Shown in pieces: positions 44,291-53,212 of a DNA stretch of 64,000 bases. Both the position numbers and the translations under genes were made by a program. The stretch spans positions 355,001-419,000 of the forward strand of contig DAJPGA010000001.1 of the NCBI GenBank assembly GCA_025992895.1. Direction: 5' to 3'. The first letter of the stretch is position 1, and every line of letters starts with the position of its first letter. Below the pieces are notes generated by a model. That model saw only the letters and a program-made list of their open reading frames with translations. It had not been told where the DNA came from and made no database searches. Origin of the DNA: Veillonellaceae bacterium (lineage in GTDB: Bacteria; Bacillota; Negativicutes; Veillonellales; Dialisteraceae).

Positions 44291-45238
44291 TCATGCAGCC
44301 ATTGGAGCTGCGTTGAATACTTCCATTGGAGCTAAAAGATGTAATTTGCGCTGAATGCGTTTGTTGTTGTAGAAGTAGATGTAGCCGTTGATCATGCTTA
44401 CCACTGCTTTACGGCTGGTGAATTTACGTGTGTAGTAACGTTCGCGCTTCAGCATTCCCCAGAACCCTTCCATCAGACCGTTGTCTGCACAGCAGCCTAC
44501 ACGGGACATGCTGTGAACCAGTCCTGCTTTTTCAACAATCTTATGGAATCCGTTGCTTGTATACTGGAATCCGCGGTCGGTATGAATCATTGGATGTTCT
44601 CCAGGATTCTCTTTAAGTGCCTTTTCCATTGTCTCAAAAGCCAGTGCAGTATTGTTCCTGTCGCCGATGACATAAGAGACAATCCGGCGATCATGGCCGT
44701 CAATAATCGCGCTTAAATATAACTTGTGCAAAACTCCATCAGCAGTTGTGTACTTGAATTCAGTGACATCCGTCATCCATCTTGCATTGGACACGCCGGC
44801 ATCAAAGTCACGGTTCAGCAGGTTTTCAAAAATGTACTTTGGATCCTTTGCGTTACGAGTGCAACCATCGGTCTTGTACTTGATCACGGACTTAATATTA
44901 AGTATCCGCATGATACGAAGAACCAGACTGTCGCTTACATTTATATTGATGTTGTCATCCTTCTTGATCCAATCGTTAATCCGGCGGTATCCCATATCCG
45001 GATATTCCTGATGGGTTTTCATGACCTCCTGTGCGACCTTTTCTCTCAGCAGTTCACGGCCGCTCTTAATATGATTCAGCCATCCGTAATAAGCTGCCCG
45101 GGAGACCTTTGAGAGTCGGCAGAGACTTTCTATGGAGATGTTGGTTTCTTCATGGACTTCTTTTATGGCTTTAAAATCTCTGAGAAGGTGAGTAAGGCTG
45201 AATCCTTCGAGGAACGCAACCTTTCCTCTATCTCCATC
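44291..45238 (-). CDS. IS3-family OrfB, DDE integrase part (copy 3)
   Basis: The -1 frame reached from orfA by slippage at the A9 run. It has the D, D and E motifs MTDVTEF, HTDRGFQYTS and DNGLMEGFWG, and the same sequence as copy 2. An internal ATG at 45022 would give a shorter product. Confidence 0.88.
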   Translation of the reverse strand, partial: DGDRGKVAFLEGFSLTHLLRDFKAIKEVHEETNISIESLCRLSKVSRAAYYGWLNHIKSGRELLREKVAQEVMKTHQEYPDMGYRRINDWIKKDDNININVSDSLVLRIMRILNIKSVIKYKTDGCTRNAKDPKYIFENLLNRDFDAGVSNARWMTDVTEFKYTTADGVLHKLYLSAIIDGHDRRIVSYVIGDRNNTALAFETMEKALKENPGEHPMIHTDRGFQYTSNGFHKIVEKAGLVHSMSRVGCCADNGLMEGFWGMLKRERYYTRKFTSRKAVVSMINGYIYFYNNKRIQRKLHLLAPMEVFNAAPMAA

Positions 45239-45894
45239 TTTTTTTTTAGCAGGGCAATCTCTGCTATAAGATCCTTCTGTTCTTCAAGAAGTCTGGCATT
45301 CTCCTGACGCAGCTGTTCTTCTTCGGTCCGGGGCGTTTGGAGCCTGATCGGCTTTCCTCTGTAATCCTCAAGACCAACTTCGCCCATTTCCTTGAACTTT
45401 TTTACCCATGTGTAGAGCGTTTGGTAGGACATGTTGTACTTCTTGGCTATCTTGTTATAATCGCATCCACTGGCGATGCACTCCTGAACGATTCTGACTC
45501 GCTCTTCCTTGACCGATTGCTGGCGTTTGCCCATAAGATCTCCTCCTTCAGAAACGAGGTCTGTCAACTTATGCTCATTATACGCCTCAATCCATGTTTT
45601 AAGGGAGAGTGTGCCGGAAATTCTGTATTTGGCACAGACGGAAAGCATGGAAACACCGCCTTTAAGATATTCCTTTACGGCCTGGATCTTCATCTGATTG
45701 GAGTAGTAAGACAAATGCTGCCTGGGCCGCAATCCCTTAAAGCCCTCCTCTTTATACCGGAGGACCCATTTCCTGAATGTTATGCGGCTCATATGAAGAT
45801 TTTCAGCTGCCTGGGTAATCGTAACACCCTGATAGAGATATGAAGCAATCTGGTCTAACATTTCCTCCGGGGACGCTTTGGTTTTACATGGCAT
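45163..45894 (-). CDS. IS3-family OrfA (copy 3)
   Basis: A 243-residue helix-turn-helix protein with C-terminal coiled coil, identical in sequence to copy 2 OrfA. AGGAGG before the ATG. Confidence 0.9.
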   Translation of the reverse strand: MPCKTKASPEEMLDQIASYLYQGVTITQAAENLHMSRITFRKWVLRYKEEGFKGLRPRQHLSYYSNQMKIQAVKEYLKGGVSMLSVCAKYRISGTLSLKTWIEAYNEHKLTDLVSEGGDLMGKRQQSVKEERVRIVQECIASGCDYNKIAKKYNMSYQTLYTWVKKFKEMGEVGLEDYRGKPIRLQTPRTEEEQLRQENARLLEEQKDLIAEIALLKKKMEIEERLRSSKDSALLTFSEILKP

Positions 45895-45960
45895 AAGAAT
45901 GACCTCCTAATATATTTATGATATTATTCTGTCTTTCTTGTTGAATCATACCAAAGGTGG

Positions 45961-46195
45961 GAAATTTTTGCATTTTAAAATTTCTCGGATGAGATGTAGT
46001 TCCACAGCCGACAGGCTGGTTTAAAGGTATTTAAGGGGTTAATTTCCCTCGAGCTAGGCTCGGTTGTATGGTTTTTATCGAGCAACGCGAGGTTTAAAGG
46101 TGTTAACCTTGCTCCGAAAGGAGAAGGTGTCAGCGTAGCTGACGGATACAGTAGTTATCGAGCAAAGCGAGGTTTTGAGGTTTTCAGATAGAACC
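45961..46195. repeat. Intergenic hairpin modules right of IS copy 3
   Basis: GAAATTTTTGCATTTTAAAA + TTTCTCGGATGAG (45961, the other half of the split module), CAGCCGACAGGCTGG (46002), CTCGAGCTAGGCTCGG (46038) and CCTTGCTCCGAAAGGAGAAG (46107). Confidence 0.7.
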
Positions 46196-46241
46196 AATAA
46201 ATACATTTGTTAGATAATCCTTTAATGGAATATTCCAATAG

Positions 46242-46289
46242 AAAAAGGAGCTGCAACAAAATGATTACACATTTTGTCACAGCCCCTTT
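46242..46289 (-). terminator. Long-stem terminator of yeiH
   Basis: AAAAAGGAGCTGCAACAAAATG pairs with CATTTTGTCACAGCCCCTTTT. Same family as 5317 and 58719. Confidence 0.85.
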
Positions 46290-46340
46290 TACTATAGCTG
46301 AAACAGATTTAATTTCCTTATCGCTCCCTCATCAGGCGTG

Positions 46341-47354
46341 TTAGAACCAGGTGCGTACGATGAACCAGGCGAGGGTCATGATGACGATGGAGCAGAAGAC
46401 GGCTCCGGTCAGGGGACGGACGCCTTCGCGCAGGATGACGCCGAAGTTCACGTTGAGACCCAGAGCGGCCATGGCCATGCCGAGGATGATGTAGGCTGCT
46501 TTGACGAGGACCGGGACGGCCAGACTGACGGCGGGGATGTAGGAGCCGATGGCGCTTGCTATGATGAATCCACCCATGAACCAGGGGATGGGAATCTTGA
46601 ATTTTGCGTTCGTGTCGCCGGATCTGCGGCGTTCACGCCATGCTTCGAAGGTCCCGAGGATGAGAGCGACAGGGGCGAGGAGGAGTACGCGGGAGAGTTT
46701 GGCGATGATGGCACTGTCTGTACCGACCGCGCCGGCACTGCCTCCTGCGGCTACAGCATGCGCGATTTCATGAAGACTCAGGCCTGCCATTACGCCAAAC
46801 TGGGCATTGGAGAATCCCAGGAAAGGCTGCAGGAAGACGATGATGAGAGTAAAGACCGTGCCGAGAATCGCAACGATCGCGACGGCGAGGACAGACTGAT
46901 CGGCCTTCGCTTTGATGGCACCGGAAATGCCCATGACAGCGGCAGCGCCGCAGATACTGTCACCGCAGGCCGTCAGGAGGGCCAGCGTGTGATCGACGCG
47001 CAGCAGACGGGCCACCACATAATTGAGCGTGATCATAATGGTGACGACGAAGACAGCCGCCTCGAGGCTCTTCAGCCCGGCGCTCATGAGGATGACCAGG
47101 TTCAGTTTGAACCCCAGGAGAATAATGCCGGCGCGAAGAAATTTGTTCGCAATGAATCCCGTGCTTTCCCGCGCCATCTTAGTGATGGACTGGCTGAACT
47201 GGATGACCATGCCCAGAATAAGGGCCAGAACGAGATGACCGATCAGAGAAAGACCGGGCAGACCGGCCAGCGCCTGGCCGATAAAAGAACAGGCCAGCGT
47301 GAGAACGAGGCCGATGACAGCGTTGCGCTTATTGGCAAAAGGGAATACGTGCAT
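46341..47354 (-). CDS. yeiH: YeiH family putative sulfate exporter
   Basis: A 337-residue inner-membrane protein of the UPF0324/YeiH family with about 10 helices. Family motifs are GIILLGFKLNL, the central CGDSICGAAAVMGI, and SLHEIAHAVAAGGSAG. Start 47354 follows AAGGAGCTCTCAT; ten codons upstream lie before this site. It is divergent from a LysR regulator across about 120 bases, the usual YeiE-YeiH arrangement, so the regulator probably controls it. The natural substrate is not settled (sulfite or sulfate have been suggested for relatives). Confidence 0.9.
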   Translation of the reverse strand: MHVFPFANKRNAVIGLVLTLACSFIGQALAGLPGLSLIGHLVLALILGMVIQFSQSITKMARESTGFIANKFLRAGIILLGFKLNLVILMSAGLKSLEAAVFVVTIMITLNYVVARLLRVDHTLALLTACGDSICGAAAVMGISGAIKAKADQSVLAVAIVAILGTVFTLIIVFLQPFLGFSNAQFGVMAGLSLHEIAHAVAAGGSAGAVGTDSAIIAKLSRVLLLAPVALILGTFEAWRERRRSGDTNAKFKIPIPWFMGGFIIASAIGSYIPAVSLAVPVLVKAAYIILGMAMAALGLNVNFGVILREGVRPLTGAVFCSIVIMTLAWFIVRTWF

Positions 47355-47477
47355 ATGAGAGCTCCTTACGTGAAATTTTGACATGAGTTAAGAATACCCT
47401 AAGACTTTCCCTTCATAAAATACTAAGATATAATGAAACCAATAAGCTTTTACCTATGGAAGAGAGGAGCCCGCACT

Positions 47478-48374
47478 ATGACCTTTCGACACCTCAAGAT
47501 TTTTCTCACAGTCTGCGAAACGATGAATATGACAAAAGCAGCCGGGGAGCTGCACATCAGCCAGCCATCCATCACGCAGGCTATCCACGAGCTGGAAGAC
47601 CACTACGGCATCCTTCTCTTCAAACGCACGGGACGGAAAATCCTTCTGACACCGGCAGGCCGCCATCTGGAGAAATTTGCCAGTGAAATCCTTTCCCTGC
47701 AGCAGCAGGCAGAATCAAGCATGCATGCCTTGCAAAAGCAAATGCCTATATGGATTGGCGCCAGCATCACCATTGGCGACGTATTCCTCGTCGACCTCCT
47801 GCAGCACGCGCGCCAGCTTTGGCCGGATCTGGAAATCCTCTCCGCTGTCCATAATACCGAAGAACTCGAGCAGATGCTCCTCGACGACAAAATCGACCTC
47901 GCCCTCGTCGAAGGCCGCCTCACCTCGACCCAGCTGACGACAGAACCCATCCTGACAGACACAATGACACTCATTGCAGCCCCCGAAAGCGAATGGGCCG
48001 GCAAAGACATCAAAACCGCAAGAGATACCGATTATCTCCCCTTCTTCGTCCGTGAAAAAGGAAGCGGCACGCGCGAACTGTTTGAACAAGTCATGCGCGA
48101 GCACCACATACCCTACCACGTCATCGGCGTATATAACAACTCAACAGCCATCAAGAACGCCGTCATGGCGAACCTGGGACTTTCCTTCCTCTCCAAGACC
48201 CTCGTACGCCAGGAAATAGCTGGCGGCCAGCTCGTAGAAGTCCCCTTAGACGGACTCGAATGCAACCGCATCTTCCGCATCGCCTACCGCAAAGACAAAG
48301 ACCTCACACCCTCCATGCAGGCCCTGATCGAAGAATGCAAGCACAGCCACGAATGGCTGCATAAAAAGATATAA
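47478..48374 (+). CDS. LysR-type transcriptional regulator (YeiE/CysB-like)
   Basis: A 298-residue LysR regulator. It has an N-terminal winged helix (TFRHLKIFLTVCETMNMTKA, SQPSITQAIHELEDHYGI) and a C-terminal effector domain from about residue 88 (IWIGASITIGDVFLVDLLQH). AGAGGAG precedes the ATG at 47478; 15 upstream codons are excluded. It is transcribed away from yeiH and probably binds the shared 47355-47477 region. Confidence 0.92.
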   Translation: MTFRHLKIFLTVCETMNMTKAAGELHISQPSITQAIHELEDHYGILLFKRTGRKILLTPAGRHLEKFASEILSLQQQAESSMHALQKQMPIWIGASITIGDVFLVDLLQHARQLWPDLEILSAVHNTEELEQMLLDDKIDLALVEGRLTSTQLTTEPILTDTMTLIAAPESEWAGKDIKTARDTDYLPFFVREKGSGTRELFEQVMREHHIPYHVIGVYNNSTAIKNAVMANLGLSFLSKTLVRQEIAGGQLVEVPLDGLECNRIFRIAYRKDKDLTPSMQALIEECKHSHEWLHKKI

Positions 48375-48406
48375 GGAAATAAAAAAATCCAGCGCCTTCC
48401 ATTCTC

Positions 48407-48430
48407 AGCCCCTCGCGGGGCTCTTTTTTT
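48407..48430 (+). terminator. Terminator of the LysR gene
   Basis: AGCCCC-TCGC-GGGGCT followed by C and seven T. Confidence 0.92.
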
Positions 48431-48434
48431 CGTG

Positions 48435-48660
48435 CGGAAGGCAGAACTCGCTTCGCTCGCCGTACAGAGTCCGGACTTTTGAGAGCGGGGCAAGAAATTG
48501 CCTTTCCAGACGGAGAAGGATGCCTTTGACCTTGCCCTGGAAGGGAAGGTGCCCGACCTCAAATTCTGATGTCGGGCGGATGAGTTGCATTTCCTCAAGG
48601 CAAAGCCTTGGCTTTAGAAATGGTTAATTTCCTAGCCTGCAAGGCGGCTGTATGGTTTTA
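48435..48660. repeat. Intergenic modules, including a GGCAGA...TCCGGACTTTT unit
   Basis: GGAAGGCAGAACTCGCTTCG then CTCGCCGTACAGAGTCCGGA (48437) resembles a unit at 52138-52180 upstream of the HNH gene. Then CCTTGCCCTGGAAGGGAAGG (48532), AAGGCAAAGCCTTGG (48598) and GCCTGCAAGGCGGC (48635). Confidence 0.65.
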
Positions 48661-48695
48661 ATCATCTTTTCTCTGTCCAATCCATTCTCCCAATC

Positions 48696-48732
48696 AAAAA
48701 AGACAGCTCGCTGATGAGACTGTCTTTTTTAT
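48696..48732 (-). terminator. Terminator of the 51834-48793 unit
   Basis: AAAAAAGACAG / CTGTCTTTTTT with a 13-base loop, 60 bases after the stop at 48793 on the minus strand. Confidence 0.88.
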
Positions 48733-48792
48733 TCATCTTACGGTAAAAATCCGGCTTTAGTACGGCATGAATTTCTCAGATGGAACAATCTT

Positions 48793-49848
48793 TTATTCTT
48801 CCCTGAAATGATAGCCTTCGTCCGTTAGAACGTTTCGAATTGCGTCGAAAACATCTTTTGTGAGTATCCGGTTGAAATTATTAGGAAGAACCCGGCATGT
48901 TTCCGGCCAGCTGTACAGTCTTAGGAAATTAAGTTCCCTCGGCGGAAGCAGGTATTCCAAATGGACGTGAACAAGTGAGCCATCTATAGAATACCTGATT
49001 GACGGCAGCTTTCCGGATGATGCAAGAAGAGCACAGGAAAGTGCCCTGTAATTATGCGACTCCACCTGCCACTCCGGTAGCGGGCTGACTTCAAGGCCTT
49101 TACTGGTATAACGATAGAGATGATATGACTGCGGCTCCATCGTCTTGGAACGGAGGATGGAAATTCGCCCGTCTCTGTGAGGAGTGTTAATCCAGTAACC
49201 ATTGCGGAATGGCTGGCCTAAACGAAGGTATTCCGGCGTGAAATACATTAAAGGTGCCCATTTCCAGGCAGCGGACGACAGGGTATTTTCCCATACAGTC
49301 TTCAGATTATCCTGGGGAAGGCCAAACATATCTTTCACGTTCTTTATACACTCGGCTTTATCAGGGGAGCTCGGTAATCTTTCTTGTATGGAATAGAAGC
49401 CCAGACCGGATACACAGGAAATATTGTCGATCCCGATGCCTCTTTGAAAACATACATGATCGAGAATTTCTTCATGCTTCATGGACGGAATGACATGGTA
49501 ACGCTGATGATAGACGATGCCGGCATCGAGAAACTGGTCGTAGATTTCATCTTCAAGCGTGTTGAGCCGCGAGTTTCTTTCTACTGTTAACGGATCCTCT
49601 GTGGTCATAGGCAGACTGTCAGCGAAATCAGGAAATAGCGCTTTGTAATCCTTAAGTATACGTCGAACTCTTTTTTTCAGGTGAACAATGGAAACATTTC
49701 CTTCGTCATCCCAGAGAGAGGCATACGCCATCAAGCCGCAGATGCTGTATATCACTCGGGATTTCCAATTAACTTCCGATTCCTCCGTTCCCCTGAGGAT
49801 GTGGTATTTATTAGCTGCAGATTCAAGCAGCCCTTCATACTCATTCAT
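48793..49848 (-). CDS. Unknown protein, second gene of a two-gene unit
   Basis: A 351-residue soluble protein that I do not recognise. It is mixed alpha/beta, Trp- and Tyr-rich, with no signal or membrane segment. Notable stretches are VNWKSRVIYSICGLMAYASL near the N-terminus and LPPRELNFLRLYSWPETCRV near the C-terminus. TAGGAGCT before the ATG. It starts 42 bases after the 49891 gene stop with no terminator between, so they form one operon. Position next to HNH, GIY-YIG and helicase genes suggests a nucleic-acid or defence role, which is context only. Confidence 0.7.
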   Translation of the reverse strand: MNEYEGLLESAANKYHILRGTEESEVNWKSRVIYSICGLMAYASLWDDEGNVSIVHLKKRVRRILKDYKALFPDFADSLPMTTEDPLTVERNSRLNTLEDEIYDQFLDAGIVYHQRYHVIPSMKHEEILDHVCFQRGIGIDNISCVSGLGFYSIQERLPSSPDKAECIKNVKDMFGLPQDNLKTVWENTLSSAAWKWAPLMYFTPEYLRLGQPFRNGYWINTPHRDGRISILRSKTMEPQSYHLYRYTSKGLEVSPLPEWQVESHNYRALSCALLASSGKLPSIRYSIDGSLVHVHLEYLLPPRELNFLRLYSWPETCRVLPNNFNRILTKDVFDAIRNVLTDEGYHFREE

Positions 49849-49890
49849 TCAATAGCTCCTAATACTTTAGACATTTTTCAAATAAGTAAA

Positions 49891-51834
49891 TTAATCTGTA
49901 TTCCGGCGGCGATAAATACTCAGTAATTTTTGATAAGCTTTCCCATTGATACGGCCTTTTTTTATGCATGCCCGTATCCATTGGCAGATATACGGATAAC
50001 GTCCCATGCCAAGGAGGATATTTCGCAGGCTGGGCGGAATCGGGATCGCGTGGCCGGTTTTGCTGGTCAATTGCTGGAGAAGTTTTCTTTCCTCCTCAGC
50101 ATTCTTGATGGCAGAATTCTGTTTTCGGATAGGTTCCTTAGAATCCGGGGTAGTCTTCTTTTGTGTACTCTTGTCCAAATTGGAAGGATTTGGTTTCCGG
50201 GGTTCAGACGGCGCCGGAGATTTCGGTTTCTTTTCGATTGCTGGCGAAGGTGCAGGGGCAGTTTTCTTCGTGTTTACGTAGAAAGGAATATAAATTTTTG
50301 GATATCTTGAGGAAGCCGGGGGAATAGGGGACTTTATTCCTGCACGGGATGGTTCCGCAGCAACAGGTGTTGGAGCAGGTTTTTCAACAGGCCTTTTAGC
50401 AGGCTTAATATTATTGTCCGGGATTTTAACGGTCCTTTCGGTCCTTTTTGCCCTTTCGTCCTTTTCTTTAAAGTGAAGCTGCCAGATCGTATCAAGGCCG
50501 ATAGATACACGGACGGTAGAGCCATAGGCAAGATTGTCTACAACAGCAGATTCATTAGCGCTAAGCTTCTGCTTTTCTACGGCTTGTCCGGGGCGGCTGA
50601 TGGTAATTTCCCCGTCATAGCGGGATTCAATATACAGTTTCTTTCCGAGTGGCAGCGCAGTTCTTTCCCCGGGCCGTATCACTGCGCCTTTGGAATTAGT
50701 GACGGAGATTTCCGGACGGATTCCCTCCATAGTAAGCGCTTTATTCACGAAATACCGATCCTGCAAAGCCTGCGTACGTCCCGCATAAATTAATTGCTGT
50801 CTGTCTAAACAGTGTGTTTTATACAGCGCTATTTCCGCTGGGGTCTTGCCGAGTTTGCGCACACTGGACTCAGGGAGGGTACTTACTGTAGTGGCATTTC
50901 CCCTGATGAGCAGGTACATGTTTGGTTCGTGATGTATGATGCTGGAGTCATTCTCAACGAAAATCGGCCATATCGGTTGAAGCGAGACAGGGCGTTCCGT
51001 AAGACGGCAATGAAGATCAAGGAAAAATCGAATAGCTTCCTCATTGAATGTATTAGCAGAGACGGTGGAGAGGATCCATTTTTCCCCTCCCAAAATTATT
51101 GAAGCAATATTTTTAACCGTAATGCTGCGAGAGCTTTTGGGCGGGAAACTTCGCTTTAAAAGATAGTACTCCCATCCGACTTTTACGTCGGCATCATAGG
51201 AGAGCCTTCTCCCGCTACCTTTATTAAACAAAGTCCCTTCATGATCAATGCCGCGGACCTCTGATGACCAGAAGGTAGATAATGCCTTATATAATTCATT
51301 GTTTCCATTTTTGAAACTGATCTTGTAGGAGTCAAATATGCGCTGGTTCCATAAAGGGAAATAGGTGATGTGCTTATTGAGAAGCTGATTACTCTTTATC
51401 TCTATAGGCCGCATCAGTTCATTCACCGCTGGCTGTATGAGAATACTGAAATTCTTTTTGCGAAGCTCTTCAGGAATATGGAAAAATCCCATTTCCAGCC
51501 GGAAAGAAGTATGAGATCTATTGAGAAAAGAAATACGGATTGGCAAATTATGACTTTGGAGTTTGTAGACATAGGGGTTGCCAGGGCCGAATGTGCGCTC
51601 AGGACAATTCTTATCGTCCTCTTCAAGGCTGTGCTTGAAATGGCGTATCTTTTTATTGCCTTTCGTAAGAATGACATACTGACCGCATAAATCGCACATG
51701 AAAAGACCGCTGTCAGCATGGACCGTCCCATAAGGATAGAGCTTGGAAGCTTCTTCCGCCGTGATACTTTTCCAGCCGTGTCCATTCCACCGACAGACAT
51801 GCGTCAGCGAAGGCTCATTTCCCCTAACCGCCAT
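49891..51834 (-). CDS. Large protein with CoiA-like zinc motif and Pro-rich linker
   Basis: A 647-residue protein. The N-terminal part carries CDLCGQYVILTKGNKKIRHF followed by KH and a further Cys (about residues 46-78). This C-x2-C-x16-H-x2-H-x8-C pattern resembles the N-terminal zinc ribbon of CoiA-type and related nucleic-acid proteins. A long region of beta-rich sequence (about 90-440) follows, then a low-complexity Lys/Pro/Ser linker (about 465-590, repeated KPAPTPVA, KKPKSPAPSEPRKPNPS), then a basic helical tail (LRNILLGMGRYPYICQWIRA). No nuclease or ATPase motif was identified. Start at 51834 follows GGGGAGG. Confidence 0.72.
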   Translation of the reverse strand: MAVRGNEPSLTHVCRWNGHGWKSITAEEASKLYPYGTVHADSGLFMCDLCGQYVILTKGNKKIRHFKHSLEEDDKNCPERTFGPGNPYVYKLQSHNLPIRISFLNRSHTSFRLEMGFFHIPEELRKKNFSILIQPAVNELMRPIEIKSNQLLNKHITYFPLWNQRIFDSYKISFKNGNNELYKALSTFWSSEVRGIDHEGTLFNKGSGRRLSYDADVKVGWEYYLLKRSFPPKSSRSITVKNIASIILGGEKWILSTVSANTFNEEAIRFFLDLHCRLTERPVSLQPIWPIFVENDSSIIHHEPNMYLLIRGNATTVSTLPESSVRKLGKTPAEIALYKTHCLDRQQLIYAGRTQALQDRYFVNKALTMEGIRPEISVTNSKGAVIRPGERTALPLGKKLYIESRYDGEITISRPGQAVEKQKLSANESAVVDNLAYGSTVRVSIGLDTIWQLHFKEKDERAKRTERTVKIPDNNIKPAKRPVEKPAPTPVAAEPSRAGIKSPIPPASSRYPKIYIPFYVNTKKTAPAPSPAIEKKPKSPAPSEPRKPNPSNLDKSTQKKTTPDSKEPIRKQNSAIKNAEEERKLLQQLTSKTGHAIPIPPSLRNILLGMGRYPYICQWIRACIKKGRINGKAYQKLLSIYRRRNTD

Positions 51835-51849
51835 TCTATGCAACCTCCC

Positions 51850-52252
51850 CTTTAGTCATAGATTGGATTCATCCAGTGCGCATAGAAATATTAATATTTG
51901 ATATTCCAATACTTGCAGAATGCGCAATAAAGTATCTTATTTTGTAAATATAACTAACAAAATTATATTTTATAAACGAAAGAATATCAATAAAAACAGG
52001 CATAAGCCATGCTCACTTTTGCCTATCTGACAAAAGAAATCAAAGGAATTGAGAAGAAGGGGGAGGTGAATAAAACTATCGCGGAGGGAAAACACCATAC
52101 GACTGGAATTCGTTCGTGGGAATGCCATTTTGATGTGTGAAGGCAGACTTCGCTTTGGCCGCCATCCAAGGTCCGGGCTTTTTTAGAATGATAATGTGGC
52201 ATGCGATCGTAGAGCTGACTTCGAAACATACACGTTGCAAGATTTTCCTTGG
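51850..52252. other. AT-rich divergent intergenic region
   Basis: No gene seen. It holds the divergent promoters of the two-gene unit (minus) and the HNH gene (plus): a TA-rich stretch at 51890-51990, then GGCAGACTTCGCTTTGGCCG...GGTCCGGGCTTTTTT at 52141-52180, a module related to 48437. Confidence 0.5.
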
Positions 52253-52258
52253 TATAAT
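52249..52258 (+). promoter_or_regulatory. Extended -10 promoter of the HNH gene
   Basis: CCTTGGTATAAT has the TGnTATAAT extended -10 form (52250-52258). The GIY-YIG (53135) and helicase (54268) genes have near-identical cores (CCCTGCTATAAT, CCCTGGTATAAT). Confidence 0.6.
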
Positions 52259-52305
52259 AAAAGAAATCTGGCGGAAATGGTATTCATGAGGAAGAGGTGG
52301 CATGG

Positions 52306-53073
52306 ATGAGCGATGAACAGGTGCCAAATGCGGGAGAGGAATATGCTCTGAAAGAGTACTTCATTAAGTACATGAAAGAAATAAAAGGATTGTCTGAAGC
52401 ATCGATTAAGCATTATATGGGTGCGCTCGACACGGTAATCAGTAGGTATTTGAAAGAAAAAGGGCTTGTCAATCATTCCATCTTTGAAATTAAATCCTTG
52501 AAACATTTACTTGATGTGCAAGAAATTCTGAAAAAAGATCCTGACTTTGTAGCGCTTAATGAAAAAGGTCATAGGATGTATCGCAGCGGACTCCAGAGTT
52601 ATATAGATTTTGCCCGTGGTCAATGGTTTGATTCACATAAAGATGAAGATACAAAAGTGGAGCTTTCAAAACTTGACGAACCCATACCAAGAGAAAAATA
52701 TCACTATGAGATAACTAGTGAAAGGTACAGGAGATCCCCTATTATTAAGCATCAGGTCCTTAAAGCAGAACACTACCTTTGTGAAGTCGATCATCATCAT
52801 GAGACATTCATCGTAAACAATACAAATCACGCGTACATGGAAGGCCATCATGTAATTCCGCTGAGCCATCAAAAGCAATTCAAGTACAGCCTTGATATTT
52901 ATGCCAACGTCATCTGCCTTTGTCCAATCTGCCACAGGCTTCTTCATTATGGAAGAATGAGTGACAGAGAAAAGATATTAGATCAGATTTATGGAGAGAG
53001 AAGTGAACGCTTGGCAAAGAGCGGCCTGGATATCAGCAGGAAAGATTTCTTCGATTTGGCAGAGAGCAGATAA
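52306..53073 (+). CDS. HNH endonuclease with integrase-like N-terminal helices
   Basis: A 255-residue predicted nuclease. The C-terminal HNH domain shows the zinc cysteines and catalytic pattern: Cys159 (YLCEVDHHH), His181-His182 (MEGHHVIPL), Asn201 (YANVICLCPICHRLLHYG), with Cys206, Cys209, His210 and His214. The N-terminal 100 residues are helical, with LSEASIKHYMGALDTVISRY recalling the SAM-like core-binding fold of tyrosine integrases. The start follows GAAGAGGTGG. It has its own promoter and is AT-richer than its surroundings. It may be a restriction (modified-DNA or defence) nuclease. Confidence 0.85.
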   Translation: MSDEQVPNAGEEYALKEYFIKYMKEIKGLSEASIKHYMGALDTVISRYLKEKGLVNHSIFEIKSLKHLLDVQEILKKDPDFVALNEKGHRMYRSGLQSYIDFARGQWFDSHKDEDTKVELSKLDEPIPREKYHYEITSERYRRSPIIKHQVLKAEHYLCEVDHHHETFIVNNTNHAYMEGHHVIPLSHQKQFKYSLDIYANVICLCPICHRLLHYGRMSDREKILDQIYGERSERLAKSGLDISRKDFFDLAESR

Positions 53074-53131
53074 ATAAGGAGTTTCAAAATAGTTCACGAA
53101 AATAGAAATGTAATAGTGATCCCTTATTCCC

Positions 53132-53140
53132 TGCTATAAT
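53132..53140 (+). promoter_or_regulatory. Extended -10 promoter of the GIY-YIG gene
   Basis: TGCTATAAT within TTATTCCCTGCTATAATGAG. No good -35. It resembles the promoters at 52250 and 54265. Confidence 0.6.
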
Positions 53141-53181
53141 GAGAATAAATAAGTCTTTCGGAGATATCGAGTGCTTTTATT

Positions 53182-53190
53182 GGGGGGGGG
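53182..53190 (+). repeat. Poly-G tract (G9) at the 5' end of the GIY-YIG gene
   Basis: Nine G in a row between promoter and start codon. The coding frame is open through the tract back to a GTG at 53171, so length changes could alter a longer N-terminus or the distance to the ribosome site. Confidence 0.85.
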
Positions 53191-53212
53191 AACGGCATCG
53201 GGAGTGATAGAG

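Larger units (their letters stand above)
44229..45953 (-). mobile_element. IS3-family element, copy 3
   Basis: A complete 1725-bp copy on the minus strand with A9 at the frameshift site. It is flanked by AAGGTGG at 44222-44228 and 45954-45960. Removing the element and one repeat restores GAGAAGGTGGGAAATTTTTG, which occurs intact at 44043. It therefore inserted into a hairpin module at the same base as copy 1. Confidence 0.93.
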
